64,000 nucleotides of DNA, taken from the NCBI GenBank assembly GCA_963923035.1, contig CAWUKT010000029.1, positions 1-64,000 on the forward strand, written 5' to 3'. Shown one piece after another: positions 50,736-58,969 of this stretch. Numbering within the stretch: position 1 is the stretch's first letter; each line of letters begins with the position of its first letter. Position numbers and translations under genes: made by a program. The notes beneath the pieces were generated by a model. The model saw nothing but the letters and a program-made list of their open reading frames with translations, had not been told where the DNA came from and made no database searches. Source of the DNA: CAWUKT01 sp963923035 (GTDB taxonomy: Bacteria; Bacteroidota; Bacteroidia; J057; JADKCL01).

Positions 50736-51488
50736 ATGAGAGCGTTGCTCGTAATTCTGCTTTGCACGGCCCTTGGGGTCGGCTCCACCTACGCCCAAGA
50801 CACCAAGTTCAATGATTTCATCCCGGTTGGCCCGGCTCCGATTGACTACAAAACAATCGATGGCCGCTTGTTTTCAGAGCTGACTGTCGTCGAAGAAAAC
50901 AATGAAATGGTCATCAGTCTTCTTCCCAATGAATTGACCCACAAGTCCATTGTCGTAATGGACAAGGATGGCAAGATCAGTTTCTCGGCCATCGAACTTT
51001 CAGAAAAAGACTTTACCTATATCGTCCGGACGGACTGTATCAAGTACACGACGCTGCCGGTGCGCAAGGACTCCGAAACCGGTGAAATCGTGGGCATCGC
51101 CCGAATAGGCGTTGGATTGCGCATTGAAGCGACCATCCGCACCACCGACCGGGACATCACGGTCTCCGACCTCTACGCCCTCGGCGAGGCCGCCCGCGAT
51201 GGCAATCTCTCCGGCCACCTGACCGTCTCGGTCATGGGCATCGAAAGCGAAGAAATTACCTTCGGCTTTCCCGTCAACGGGGAAATCACCCCGACGGCCA
51301 TTGCATCGGTCATCCAGGCCCAGGCCATCGTCAAGAATGCGATCTACGACCGGGATTCTCACCTGACGCCTCAGGTGCTCGAAATCAAGTACACGGAGGA
51401 TTACCGCAATGGGGTCAGCAACGTCACTGACCTCTCCATGCCCATCCTCCTGCCCAACCGCGGCGAGCCGTCCGTGGTCATCCGCTAG
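50736..51488 (+). CDS. Secreted hypothetical protein
   Basis: The 250-residue protein has a signal peptide (MRALLVILLCTALGVGSTYAQ). The mature part is soluble and beta-rich, with TKFNDFIPVGPAPIDYK near the N-terminus, a middle GIARIGVGLRIEATIRTTDRDI segment and a C-terminal helical stretch (ASVIQAQAIVKNAIYDRDS). I do not recognise a family. It is probably periplasmic or surface-associated. It is preceded by the inverted repeat at 50626-50695 and followed by a hairpin at 51511-51545. Confidence 0.68.
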   Translation: MRALLVILLCTALGVGSTYAQDTKFNDFIPVGPAPIDYKTIDGRLFSELTVVEENNEMVISLLPNELTHKSIVVMDKDGKISFSAIELSEKDFTYIVRTDCIKYTTLPVRKDSETGEIVGIARIGVGLRIEATIRTTDRDITVSDLYALGEAARDGNLSGHLTVSVMGIESEEITFGFPVNGEITPTAIASVIQAQAIVKNAIYDRDSHLTPQVLEIKYTEDYRNGVSNVTDLSMPILLPNRGEPSVVIR

Positions 51489-51510
51489 TCAAATCAATCA
51501 GCAGATAAAT

Positions 51511-51545
51511 GGGGCCGCCTCCTTCCCGGGGGGTGGCCCTTGATT
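51511..51545 (+). terminator. Probable terminator
   Basis: GGGGCCGCC pairs with GGTGGCCC with one mismatch, followed by TTGATTTT. It lies 22 bases after the hypothetical gene stop. Confidence 0.5.
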
Positions 51546-51611
51546 TTATCCCCCTCCTCGCCTAATTTCCCGATCTCTATCATTTTCCTGCCCTTTCACC
51601 GTATTAAAAAT

Positions 51612-52946
51612 ATGAAGTACCTGTTGTTTCTCCTTTTTTCCGCTCTGTACCTCACTCCCCTCGCGCAAACTTCGGTGCTGGAACAGGGTAGAAAGCATGC
51701 CCAGGCCCTCGCTTCCCCGGACATGAAAGGGCGTGGTTACCAAGAAGATGGCCACTTCATCGCGGCCCGCTACATCGCCGACCGCTTCGCGGAGTATGGC
51801 TTGCAACCCCTTCCCGGGGTGGGCAGCGACGACTATCCCTATTTCCAGACCTTTTCTTTTGCCACCAACCTCGTCTCGGACCTTTCCCTCACCCTGGAAA
51901 AAGAACAGATGGAAGAAGGCCGCCAATTCATTGCCTCGAGCGTCACCGGACGGGGCGAAATCGACCTGGCCAAGGTTGTCGATGTCGGGCACGGACTTCC
52001 CACCGATTACAAGAAGAAGAAGTCGGTCAAGGGGAAAATGGTTGTCATGCGGGATGGCTTGCCGGAGAAGGTCGCTGGCAGCGAAACCCTCAAGGAAAAA
52101 TACAAGGACTTCCGGTACCTGGACCGCAAATTGGCGCTGGCCCACCAACTCGGCGTCGAAGGCGTGATTGTATTGAAAAAGAAATTGACGGCGGGATTTC
52201 GTCCTATGCCGGTGGATTTCCCGGTGGTAGAAGTGCTGATAGATGAATTGCCGAAGAAAAACAAGGTCAAAAAGGCTGCCATGAACGTCCAGGCCCAATT
52301 GAAGCGGATCCAGACGCAGAACGTGGTGGGGATGATCAAAGGCAAAACGCATCCCGACTCAGCCATTGTGCTCTGCGGCCACTACGACCACCTGGGCATG
52401 CAGGGCAATGCGATTTTCTACGGCGGAAATGACAATGCCTCCGGCACCTCGCTGCTGATCACCCTGGCGGAACATTTTTCCAAGCCTGAAAACCAACCCG
52501 ATTATTCCCTGGTCTTCATCGCCTTCGGCGCCGAGGAAGCAGGTCTCCACGGCTCCCGGTACTACGTCAAGGATGCGCCCGCTTTCCCGCTGGAGCAGAC
52601 CAGCTTCGTCCTGAACATGGACCTCATGGCCAATGGTGACGAAGGCATCACCGCCGTCGCGGGAGCCCAGTTCCCGGCCCACCGGGACCTGCTGCGCCAA
52701 ACGAATGACCGCCTCGAGGCGGTCCCCAAGGTCAAGTCCCAAGGCAACCGCCGCAACAGCGACCACTATTATTTCACGGAAGCCGGCGTGCCGGCGATCT
52801 TCATCTTCACCCTGGGCGGCCCGCCCCATTACCACGATATCTACGACAACTACGAAAACATGCAGTTTTCGAAGTTCGCAGAGATCCACGAACTGTTCGT
52901 GGAGTACGTAGAGGCCCTGATGGACCCCAACGTGACCGCAAAGTAA
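51612..52946 (+). CDS. M28-family metallopeptidase, exported
   Basis: The 444-residue protein has a signal peptide (MKYLLFLLFSALYLTPLAQ). The N-terminal part has MKGRGYQEDGHFIAARYIADRF, typical of M28 aminopeptidases, and a PA-like insertion in the middle (about 150-235). The di-zinc ligands are visible: GHYDHLG (His and Asp), GGNDNASG (bridging Asp), FGAEEAG (Glu pair), MDLM (Asp) and NSDHYYF (His). It likely cleaves N-terminal residues from peptides in the periplasm or outside. The start at 51612 follows a pyrimidine-rich leader. Its stop abuts the convergent kinase gene with no spacer. Confidence 0.9.
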   Translation: MKYLLFLLFSALYLTPLAQTSVLEQGRKHAQALASPDMKGRGYQEDGHFIAARYIADRFAEYGLQPLPGVGSDDYPYFQTFSFATNLVSDLSLTLEKEQMEEGRQFIASSVTGRGEIDLAKVVDVGHGLPTDYKKKKSVKGKMVVMRDGLPEKVAGSETLKEKYKDFRYLDRKLALAHQLGVEGVIVLKKKLTAGFRPMPVDFPVVEVLIDELPKKNKVKKAAMNVQAQLKRIQTQNVVGMIKGKTHPDSAIVLCGHYDHLGMQGNAIFYGGNDNASGTSLLITLAEHFSKPENQPDYSLVFIAFGAEEAGLHGSRYYVKDAPAFPLEQTSFVLNMDLMANGDEGITAVAGAQFPAHRDLLRQTNDRLEAVPKVKSQGNRRNSDHYYFTEAGVPAIFIFTLGGPPHYHDIYDNYENMQFSKFAEIHELFVEYVEALMDPNVTAK

Positions 52947-53570
52947 TCAGGAGAACAGGCCGTGCAATTCGGCGTCGATGCGCTTGATGACCTTTCCCAG
53001 GTCTTCGGGGATGTCGACGATGTTCAGGTCGTCCACATTTACCACAATCAATTTTCCGTCGTCGTACCCATCGATCCACTTGTTGTAGTGTTGGTTGAGG
53101 GTTTCGAGGTACTTGATATTGATGTTGGCTTCGTACTCGCGGCCACGGCGACCGATCTGTTCGATGAGGGTGGAAATGCTGGCCTTCAGGTAGATCAGCA
53201 GGTCAGGCGGGCTGATGAGACTGGTCATCGAGCGGTACAGCTCGAAGTAGTTGTTGAAGTCCCGCTCGGAGAGGTATTCGTTTTCAAACAGGTTCCGGGC
53301 GAAAATATGGGCGTCTTCGTAAATGGTACGGTCCTGGATGATGTCGCGGTCATTTTTCCGAATCTCCCTTACCTGATTGAAGCGGCTGTGGAGAAAGTAA
53401 ATCTGAAGGGGAAATGCCCACTGGGACATGTCGTCGTAAAAGTCAGCGAGGTAGGGATTGTCGTCCACCGCTTCGAACTGGGCATCCCAGCCGTAGTGGC
53501 GCGACAATTTGGTGACGAGCGTGGTTTTGCCCGCTCCTATATTTCCTGCAACCGCAATGTGAAGACCCAT
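52947..53570 (-). CDS. Deoxynucleoside kinase
   Basis: A 207-residue P-loop enzyme with Walker A GNIGAGKTT (about residues 9-17), the FEAVDDNPYL segment (catalytic Glu), the DRTIYED motif (DR-x-x-x-E/D signature of dNKs) and the GRRGREYE lid Arg cluster. It phosphorylates deoxyadenosine, deoxycytidine or deoxyguanosine for nucleotide salvage in the cytoplasm; the exact base preference is not predictable. It is convergent with the M28 peptidase. Upstream, TAATTTCG on the minus strand is a one-mismatch -7 candidate. Confidence 0.9.
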   Translation of the reverse strand: MGLHIAVAGNIGAGKTTLVTKLSRHYGWDAQFEAVDDNPYLADFYDDMSQWAFPLQIYFLHSRFNQVREIRKNDRDIIQDRTIYEDAHIFARNLFENEYLSERDFNNYFELYRSMTSLISPPDLLIYLKASISTLIEQIGRRGREYEANINIKYLETLNQHYNKWIDGYDDGKLIVVNVDDLNIVDIPEDLGKVIKRIDAELHGLFS

Positions 53571-53955
53571 TGGAATATCGTTTGTGCTACGAAATTAATG
53601 GACGCAGTGGGGGAGGAAAAGGAAGACTTATGCACAGGGGGTGAATGGAAGAAAAGGAAAGGATTTGACGGCTCAACTTTTCATTTTCCATCAATTTTTA
53701 CTCGGGTTTTACTCTCATTCAACAAACTCATTCTCAACTAAGTAGGCCCAAAAAGTTAGTGTCCAAGCTACGCAAAGGGACTTGAATCGGGGGCCGTGAA
53801 AATAAATAGTCTATACCGGCAGCGAATTCATCCCCACTGTTTGATCATTGGTCGAAATACTGGACCATATTGGTCGAAAAGGTGTAGTTTTGGATTACTT
53901 AAATAGAATAGCAATCTAGTTTGATTTGGAGTAATAACTCCGCCTACACTGTACG
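53571..53955. other. Divergent intergenic region upstream of the H-NOX operon
   Basis: The gap between the kinase (minus) and H-NOX (plus) genes. The kinase side is purine-rich on the plus strand. The H-NOX side carries direct repeats and a -7 element listed separately. No ORF, RNA gene or palindromic array is seen. Confidence 0.5.
53847..53892 (+). promoter_or_regulatory. Promoter of the H-NOX operon with 22-bp-spaced direct repeats
   Basis: TAGTTTTG (53885-53892) is a perfect TAnnTTTG -7 element 63 bases before the H-NOX ATG. Upstream, ATTGGTCGAAA occurs twice, at 53847-53857 and 53869-53879, exactly 22 bases apart. There is no good -33 element, as expected for an activator-dependent promoter. 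Paired direct repeats one double turn apart are the usual target geometry of LytTR regulators, and the operon encodes one. Confidence 0.55.
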
Positions 53956-54495
53956 ATGAAAGGTATTGTATTTACGGAGTTTCTCGAGATGGTCGAGAGG
54001 CAGCATGGTATAGATATGGTTGATCGCCTGATTGACCATGAGCTTGAATCCGGAGGCGCTTATACAGCAGTCGGAGTTTACGATCATGTAGAATTGCTTA
54101 TCCTTGTCAATCGTCTCCACACCCACACCCAAACCCTGGAAAAAACCATCTTTATTGAATTTGGGCGCTACCTCATGCAGCAATTCGCTCTGCAGGACCA
54201 TGCGTCCTTCGCTCGCTTTTCATCTGGATTTGAATTTGTAGAACAGCTTGAAACATTTTTCGAACGTAGCTTTCACCCACTGCACCCCGAGTTGGAAGTT
54301 CCCCATTTTCGGACCCGCCGACTTGGTCATAACTCCATGGAAGTGCATTATACTTCCTTCCGCAAACTAGGAGATTTTGCTCAGGGAATTATCCTGGGCG
54401 TTTTCGACCACTACCGGGAAAAGGCCTCTATCAAGGGAGCACTGCTTTCCCCTCAGGGAGATGAAGTCAAGTTCACCATCCGGCGAACGGCTTAA
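53956..54495 (+). CDS. H-NOX (heme NO/O2-binding) sensor protein
   Basis: The 179-residue protein begins MKGIVFTEFLEMVE and has the length and helical N-terminus of stand-alone bacterial H-NOX. The heme-propionate motif Y-x-S-x-R is present (Tyr132, Ser134, Arg136 in HYTSFR). A His-rich segment just before it (FHPLHPEL, His107/His110) should supply the axial heme ligand. H-NOX proteins bind NO or O2 through ferrous heme and modulate a partner kinase or cyclase. The next gene encodes a histidine kinase and overlaps this one by 35 bases, fitting the canonical H-NOX/kinase pairing. Confidence 0.88.
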   Translation: MKGIVFTEFLEMVERQHGIDMVDRLIDHELESGGAYTAVGVYDHVELLILVNRLHTHTQTLEKTIFIEFGRYLMQQFALQDHASFARFSSGFEFVEQLETFFERSFHPLHPELEVPHFRTRRLGHNSMEVHYTSFRKLGDFAQGIILGVFDHYREKASIKGALLSPQGDEVKFTIRRTA

Positions 54496-56965
54496 TATCA
54501 CCTACGCGCACTACCGGCAGGGTCGGTCAACAGATTTCGTAAAAAAACAAAAATTGCCCGAACAACAACGGTCAGATGAACCTCAGCATCTTCGTGATGC
54601 CAACACCCGTTTACAGGAGGAACTCGACGCCCTGCGCTCCGAGGTCAACCGCCTGATGGATGGGATCGATGTGCCGTTGATTACCGTTTCCCCCGAAGCA
54701 CTCATCCACCGGGTCAATGCCGCCGCCCGCCGCCTCCTCGGGCAATCCGAAGCCGACCTACGCGGACGCGCCCTCAGCTCTCTCCTCCTCGAAAAAGACC
54801 ACCAAGACTTTCACAAGGCTTTTCAGCGGAGCCAACAGGAACAGACCTACGCCCAGATCCAGTCCCGGCTGACAGGTCAGGCCAAGGCCTCCCACCATAT
54901 CCGGGTAGAGATCGATCCCATTCTGGGAAGCGGTCGGGCCCACGGCGCCCGCGTACTCCTGCGGGACGTGGAGCAAGAGCACCAGTACGTCCGCCAGCTC
55001 CAGGCCTCGCAAAACCGCTACCAAAACCTGGTCGAAACCGTCCACGACATCATCTACCGCGCCAATCCGGCCGGCTTCTTCACCTACGTCAATCCCACCG
55101 CCGAAATCATCACCGGATACCCGGTGAACCAGCTCATCGGCATGCACTATATGGACATTGTGCGGGAGGACTATGTGGACGAGGTTCGGGAGTTTTACTT
55201 GCGGCAGATGGAGTTGCAGAAAGAAAATACCTACTTGGAAATGCCCATTGTGCGGGCGGATGGGCAGGAAATATGGGTGGGACAAAAAGTACACCTGGTG
55301 ATCGAGCAGGGCGAAATCAAAGAGGCCACTGCGGTCTCCCGCGACATCACCGACCGCAAGATGGCGGAAGAGGAATTGCGGCGGGCCAAAGAATTGGCCG
55401 AGGCCTCCCGCAAGACGGAGCGCAAATTCCTCCGCCAGATGCGGCACGAGACCCAAACCCCGATGAATGCCATCATCGGGATGGCCCATTTGCTGTACGA
55501 TACGCCCATCAGCCCGCAACAGCGGGAGTACATCGATTCCATCCGCTACTCCGCCGAGCTGCTATCCGGCATGCTCAGCAATGTCCTGGACCTGTCCCGG
55601 ATGGAAAGCGGCCACGTCGAGCTGGCCGAAGAGGTATTCGAGCTGCCCGGGGTGATCAAAGGCGTCTGCCGCATGATCCATTACAAACTGGGGAAACGCC
55701 CGGTCCAGATGGCCTGCGACATCGATCCCCGGTTGCCCAACCGGGTCATGGGCTCCAAGGTGGCCCTGATCCAAATCCTCGCCAATCTGCTCAGCAACGC
55801 TGAAAAGTTTACCCACGAAGGTGGCATCCGCATTGGAGCGACGCTCAAGGAAAAGGCGGGCCCGAACATGCGGGTCCAATTCCGGGTCGAGGATACCGGC
55901 ATCGGGATTCCCAAGGCCGACCAGGAAATTATCTTTGAGAATTTCCAGCAGGGGGTGGACGTGCACGCCGATTACGGCGGCTCGGGGCTGGGCCTTTCCA
56001 TTGTTCGGAAGCTGGTCGAGATTCAGAATGGGGAAATCTGGTTGGAGAGTACGCCGGGAAAAGGATCTACCTTTTACTTTGAACTCCCCCTCATTTCTTC
56101 CTCCTCCCCCAGCCCTTCTTCCAAAACCTCCCAATCCCCTCCCTCAGATACTTCCTCCACCTGGCTCGAGAAGCAGATCCTCATCGTCGAAGACAACCGC
56201 TTCAACCAGACTTACCTGTCCGACCTCCTGACCCGCTGGGCCATCCCACATGACCTGGCGGAAGACGGATTGGAAGCATTGGAACATTGTGAGCAAAAAA
56301 AATACGACCTCATTCTCATGGACATCCAGATGCCCCAGCTGGATGGACACGAAACGACCATGCGGTTGCGCTCGCTCAAGGAGAACCTCAATTGCGAAGT
56401 TCCCATCGTCGCCTTGTCGGCCGGAACCTTGCCCGAGGAACAAAAAATGGCCTTTGAGTCAGGTATGAATGACTTTTTAAACAAGCCATTTACCCCCGAC
56501 CAACTCCATCAAAAACTCACCCGTTGGCTGGGTTCCGAAGAAAAGATTACTCTCACCAACTCCTCCCCAACAAACTATCAGCCAGACCCACGTTTAGACG
56601 CACAATTGTTAGCTGAACTTTATGCCGGAGATATTGCATATATGTGCGAAATGTTTAACATTTTTGCGGATGAAATGCCCGCTCACCTAATCGAACTCCG
56701 CCGGCTGCAGCAATCCGGCGATCTCGAAAAGTTGGCATCATTAGCGCACAAGGTGAAACCCACCTTTGCAATGGTTGGTTATCCCAGGCCGGGAGAGACC
56801 CTGGAAACCATTACTGAATTCGCGCGTTCAACGGGACCTCTGGCAGCACCTTCCCTCAACCTTTTGCTGGACGCCCTGGAATCGGACGCGGCGACGGTAT
56901 TGGAAATCGTTAAGCAGGAACTCAACCGCCTGAAGGAAACCATTGATCTTCAGGGGAATGCCTAG
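54461..56965 (+). CDS. Hybrid sensor kinase (PAS-PAS-HisKA-HATPase-REC-HPt)
   Basis: The 834-residue soluble protein has a coiled N-terminus, two PAS domains (about 65-180 and 185-305), HisKA with His329 in MRHETQTPMNAI and a HATPase domain (NLLSNAEKF, EDTGIGIP, GGSGLGLSIV). A receiver domain with Asp621 in LILMDIQMP and a C-terminal HPt domain with His763 in ASLAHKVKPT follow. There are no membrane segments, so it is cytoplasmic and probably controlled by the H-NOX protein from the overlapping upstream gene. I start at the ATG at 54461; the real start could be slightly downstream. The LytTR gene follows after 35 bases. Confidence 0.9.
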   Translation: MKSSSPSGERLNITYAHYRQGRSTDFVKKQKLPEQQRSDEPQHLRDANTRLQEELDALRSEVNRLMDGIDVPLITVSPEALIHRVNAAARRLLGQSEADLRGRALSSLLLEKDHQDFHKAFQRSQQEQTYAQIQSRLTGQAKASHHIRVEIDPILGSGRAHGARVLLRDVEQEHQYVRQLQASQNRYQNLVETVHDIIYRANPAGFFTYVNPTAEIITGYPVNQLIGMHYMDIVREDYVDEVREFYLRQMELQKENTYLEMPIVRADGQEIWVGQKVHLVIEQGEIKEATAVSRDITDRKMAEEELRRAKELAEASRKTERKFLRQMRHETQTPMNAIIGMAHLLYDTPISPQQREYIDSIRYSAELLSGMLSNVLDLSRMESGHVELAEEVFELPGVIKGVCRMIHYKLGKRPVQMACDIDPRLPNRVMGSKVALIQILANLLSNAEKFTHEGGIRIGATLKEKAGPNMRVQFRVEDTGIGIPKADQEIIFENFQQGVDVHADYGGSGLGLSIVRKLVEIQNGEIWLESTPGKGSTFYFELPLISSSSPSPSSKTSQSPPSDTSSTWLEKQILIVEDNRFNQTYLSDLLTRWAIPHDLAEDGLEALEHCEQKKYDLILMDIQMPQLDGHETTMRLRSLKENLNCEVPIVALSAGTLPEEQKMAFESGMNDFLNKPFTPDQLHQKLTRWLGSEEKITLTNSSPTNYQPDPRLDAQLLAELYAGDIAYMCEMFNIFADEMPAHLIELRRLQQSGDLEKLASLAHKVKPTFAMVGYPRPGETLETITEFARSTGPLAAPSLNLLLDALESDAATVLEIVKQELNRLKETIDLQGNA

Positions 56966-57000
56966 CATCTACTAGCGTTCCCAGCTTAACTTTTTGTGCC

Positions 57001-57684
57001 ATGAAATGTATCATTGTAGACAATGAGGACATGGCCCGTCGCTCACTGTCCCACCTTTGCGAAAAAATCGAAGGGGTGGAGGTTCTGGCTACGTGTAAAT
57101 CCGCGAAGCAGGTACTCAGCCTGTTGCGGCGCGAATCCGTTGACGTTGTTTTGGCTAGCACCAGCACATCCGATCTGGATAACCTCTCGGAGGCCCAGGA
57201 ACTTCCCCGCCCGCCCCAGGTGATCCTGATCACCCGGCGCGAAGCCCCCAACCAAAAGATTTTTGACCAAAGTGCAACCGAGTTCCTGACCTACCCCGTA
57301 TCAAAACCCCGACTGGCCCGGGCATTTGATCGCGTGCGTCGACGGGACCGGATGCTCCACCGCAAGGAAACGCCTCCCGAGCAGACCCTCCGGATCCATG
57401 ACGGGAAGACCCGGGTTCTGTACCGCGACATCGTTTGGATCGAAGATGTCGATACCCACGTGGTCATCCACACCTTCGGTGAACAATACGAAGCCGAGTT
57501 TACCTTGCGTGAAATCGCTGAGATCCTCAGCGAAAGCCATTTTCTGAAAGTCAACCGGTCCCACGTCATCAACCTCAAAGAGGTGCAGGAAGTGGGAGAA
57601 ACCAACATTCTACTTCCGGGTAAAGAGATTACCATCAGCCGGGCCAAGCGGCCCGTCGTGATGCGGCATCTGAATTTATTGTAG
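57001..57684 (+). CDS. LytTR transcription regulator with a degenerate receiver domain
   Basis: The 227-residue protein has a receiver-like domain (1-115) and a LytTR DNA-binding domain (about 130-227, with VLYRDIVWIEDVDTHVVIHT and FLKVNRSHVINLKEVQEV, the LytTR signature). The receiver keeps the IIVDNED start and the Thr of VILITRRE. The phospho-acceptor Asp is replaced by Ser53 (in VVLASTSTSD), and the conserved Lys before Pro is Tyr (in LTYPVSK). Classical phosphorylation is therefore unlikely. It closes the H-NOX/kinase operon and probably binds direct repeats; those at 53847-53879 are a candidate site. A hairpin follows. Confidence 0.87.
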   Translation: MKCIIVDNEDMARRSLSHLCEKIEGVEVLATCKSAKQVLSLLRRESVDVVLASTSTSDLDNLSEAQELPRPPQVILITRREAPNQKIFDQSATEFLTYPVSKPRLARAFDRVRRRDRMLHRKETPPEQTLRIHDGKTRVLYRDIVWIEDVDTHVVIHTFGEQYEAEFTLREIAEILSESHFLKVNRSHVINLKEVQEVGETNILLPGKEITISRAKRPVVMRHLNLL

Positions 57685-57757
57685 TCCGCCGGATTCTCCG
57701 TTCGATTGGACCCAAGTAAAAGCAGCTATTTTCAGAAAAAGCAGGTTTTCCAAGCAA

Positions 57758-57782
57758 TTCCAAAGCCAGGTGGCTTTGGGAA
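57758..57782. terminator. Bidirectional terminator hairpin
   Basis: TTCCAAAGCC pairs with GGCTTTGGGAA (one G extra) around a short AGGT loop. It lies between the convergent LytTR and PLP-enzyme genes. Confidence 0.6.
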
Positions 57783-57791
57783 ACAGGATTT

Positions 57792-58718
57792 CTATGCCCG
57801 ATTCGAATATCCCATCAATTCCTCGATGGACCACGCAATCCCTCCACAGGCCACAATCAGGACGTTTTCCTCGTCAAATCCCTCCCGGTAGCCATAGGCA
57901 AGTGCCGCACCACAAGCCGGCTCGACCACCACATTGAACTCGTACCGAAACTGGCGACAGGCCGCCACCGCCTCGTCATCGGTCATCACGTAGGACTTCA
58001 CCTTCGCCTTGAGCCCCTGATCAAAAGCCACCCGCGAGACCTGGCGAGCCCCCAGGCTGGTCGCCACCGAATCGATCCGGTCCAGGGTCTGCAAGCTCCC
58101 CGCTTGCAACGACGCCTTCATCGAAGCCGCTCCGACAGTCTCCGCCGCCACCACCTGCGTGGTCTCCAATTTGCCGTGCCGCTCCAAGCCCTTCAAAACC
58201 CCCAGCATCAATCCGCCTCCGCCCACTGAGACCACAATCGTCGCGGGAAATTCCTCACCCGATGCTGCGCAATGCGCCACCAGCTCATCCACCAGGCTGG
58301 AATGCCCTTCCCACAACCACGGGTGGTCGAAGGGCGAGACATAAGCTGCCCCTTGTTCTGAGGCCATCGCCCGGGCCAATTCGTCGGCGGCATTCCACTG
58401 CGCGCCGTGGACCTTGACGGTGGCTCCGAGGCCTTCGATGATCGAACGGGCCCGCAGCGGGGTGCTCTCCGGCACCACGACCGTTACTTCGGCCCCGTGT
58501 TGCTGCCCGGCGTAGGCCAGGGAAATCCCCGCATTGCCGCCGGAAGACGCCACAAAACGGGTTTGGTTGTCGACGATGCGGGCCTGCCGCACAAAATTGT
58601 CCATGCCGCGGATCTTGAAGGATCCGGTGGGTTGGAAGCAATCCATTTTGTAGCGGATGACAGGCCTATCTCCGCGCAAGCGGGAAGGAATGACGGGAGT
58701 GGTATCAAACAGTGGCAT
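57792..58718 (-). CDS. PLP-dependent serine/threonine dehydratase-like enzyme
   Basis: The 308-residue fold-type II PLP enzyme has the Schiff-base Lys in PTGSFKIRG (about residue 35), SSGGNAG (binding the cofactor or substrate carboxylate), VSVGGGGLMLG (phosphate-binding Gly loop) and the C-terminal VACGG. It resembles serine/threonine ammonia-lyases, which convert Ser or Thr to a 2-oxo acid and ammonia. There is no ACT domain, so it is the catabolic or unregulated type. It begins 2 bases after the stop of the small 82-residue gene, last of a five-gene minus-strand run; the link with the glycolipid genes is positional only. Confidence 0.85.
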   Translation of the reverse strand: MPLFDTTPVIPSRLRGDRPVIRYKMDCFQPTGSFKIRGMDNFVRQARIVDNQTRFVASSGGNAGISLAYAGQQHGAEVTVVVPESTPLRARSIIEGLGATVKVHGAQWNAADELARAMASEQGAAYVSPFDHPWLWEGHSSLVDELVAHCAASGEEFPATIVVSVGGGGLMLGVLKGLERHGKLETTQVVAAETVGAASMKASLQAGSLQTLDRIDSVATSLGARQVSRVAFDQGLKAKVKSYVMTDDEAVAACRQFRYEFNVVVEPACGAALAYGYREGFDEENVLIVACGGIAWSIEELMGYSNRA

Positions 58719-58720
58719 GT

Positions 58721-58969
58721 TCAGAGGTGATCAAGTCCTTTCGAAGTCGCCTGGTAGTGGAACGCCCGCATATTGTCGGAATCGTAATAGAAACTTTTGC
58801 GGTAGTTTCCATTTTCCCCGTCCATCACCTGCACCATCCGCTGATCGATCAGGTCCTTCAGTTCGGCGGCAATGACCGGCTCACTGGCATTGACTTCCTC
58901 CACGAGCGTCTCAAACGGCTCCACAAAGGTCAATGAATTCAGAATCTCGAGTTGGATGGTATTTGGCAT
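58721..58969 (-). CDS. Small hypothetical protein (winged-helix-like)
   Basis: An 82-residue protein beginning MPNTIQLEILNSLTFVEPFETLVEEV. Helix-turn-helix-like spacing (VIAAELKDLIDQRMVQVMDG) suggests a small winged helix, but there is no firm family. It ends in a Tyr/Asp-rich segment with RKSFYYDSDN. The ATG overlaps the glycosyltransferase stop as TAATG, and the next gene follows after 2 bases, so it is an operon member. An earlier start at 59029 would intrude on the upstream gene. Its role may be regulatory, but I cannot show it. Confidence 0.65.
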   Translation of the reverse strand: MPNTIQLEILNSLTFVEPFETLVEEVNASEPVIAAELKDLIDQRMVQVMDGENGNYRKSFYYDSDNMRAFHYQATSKGLDHL

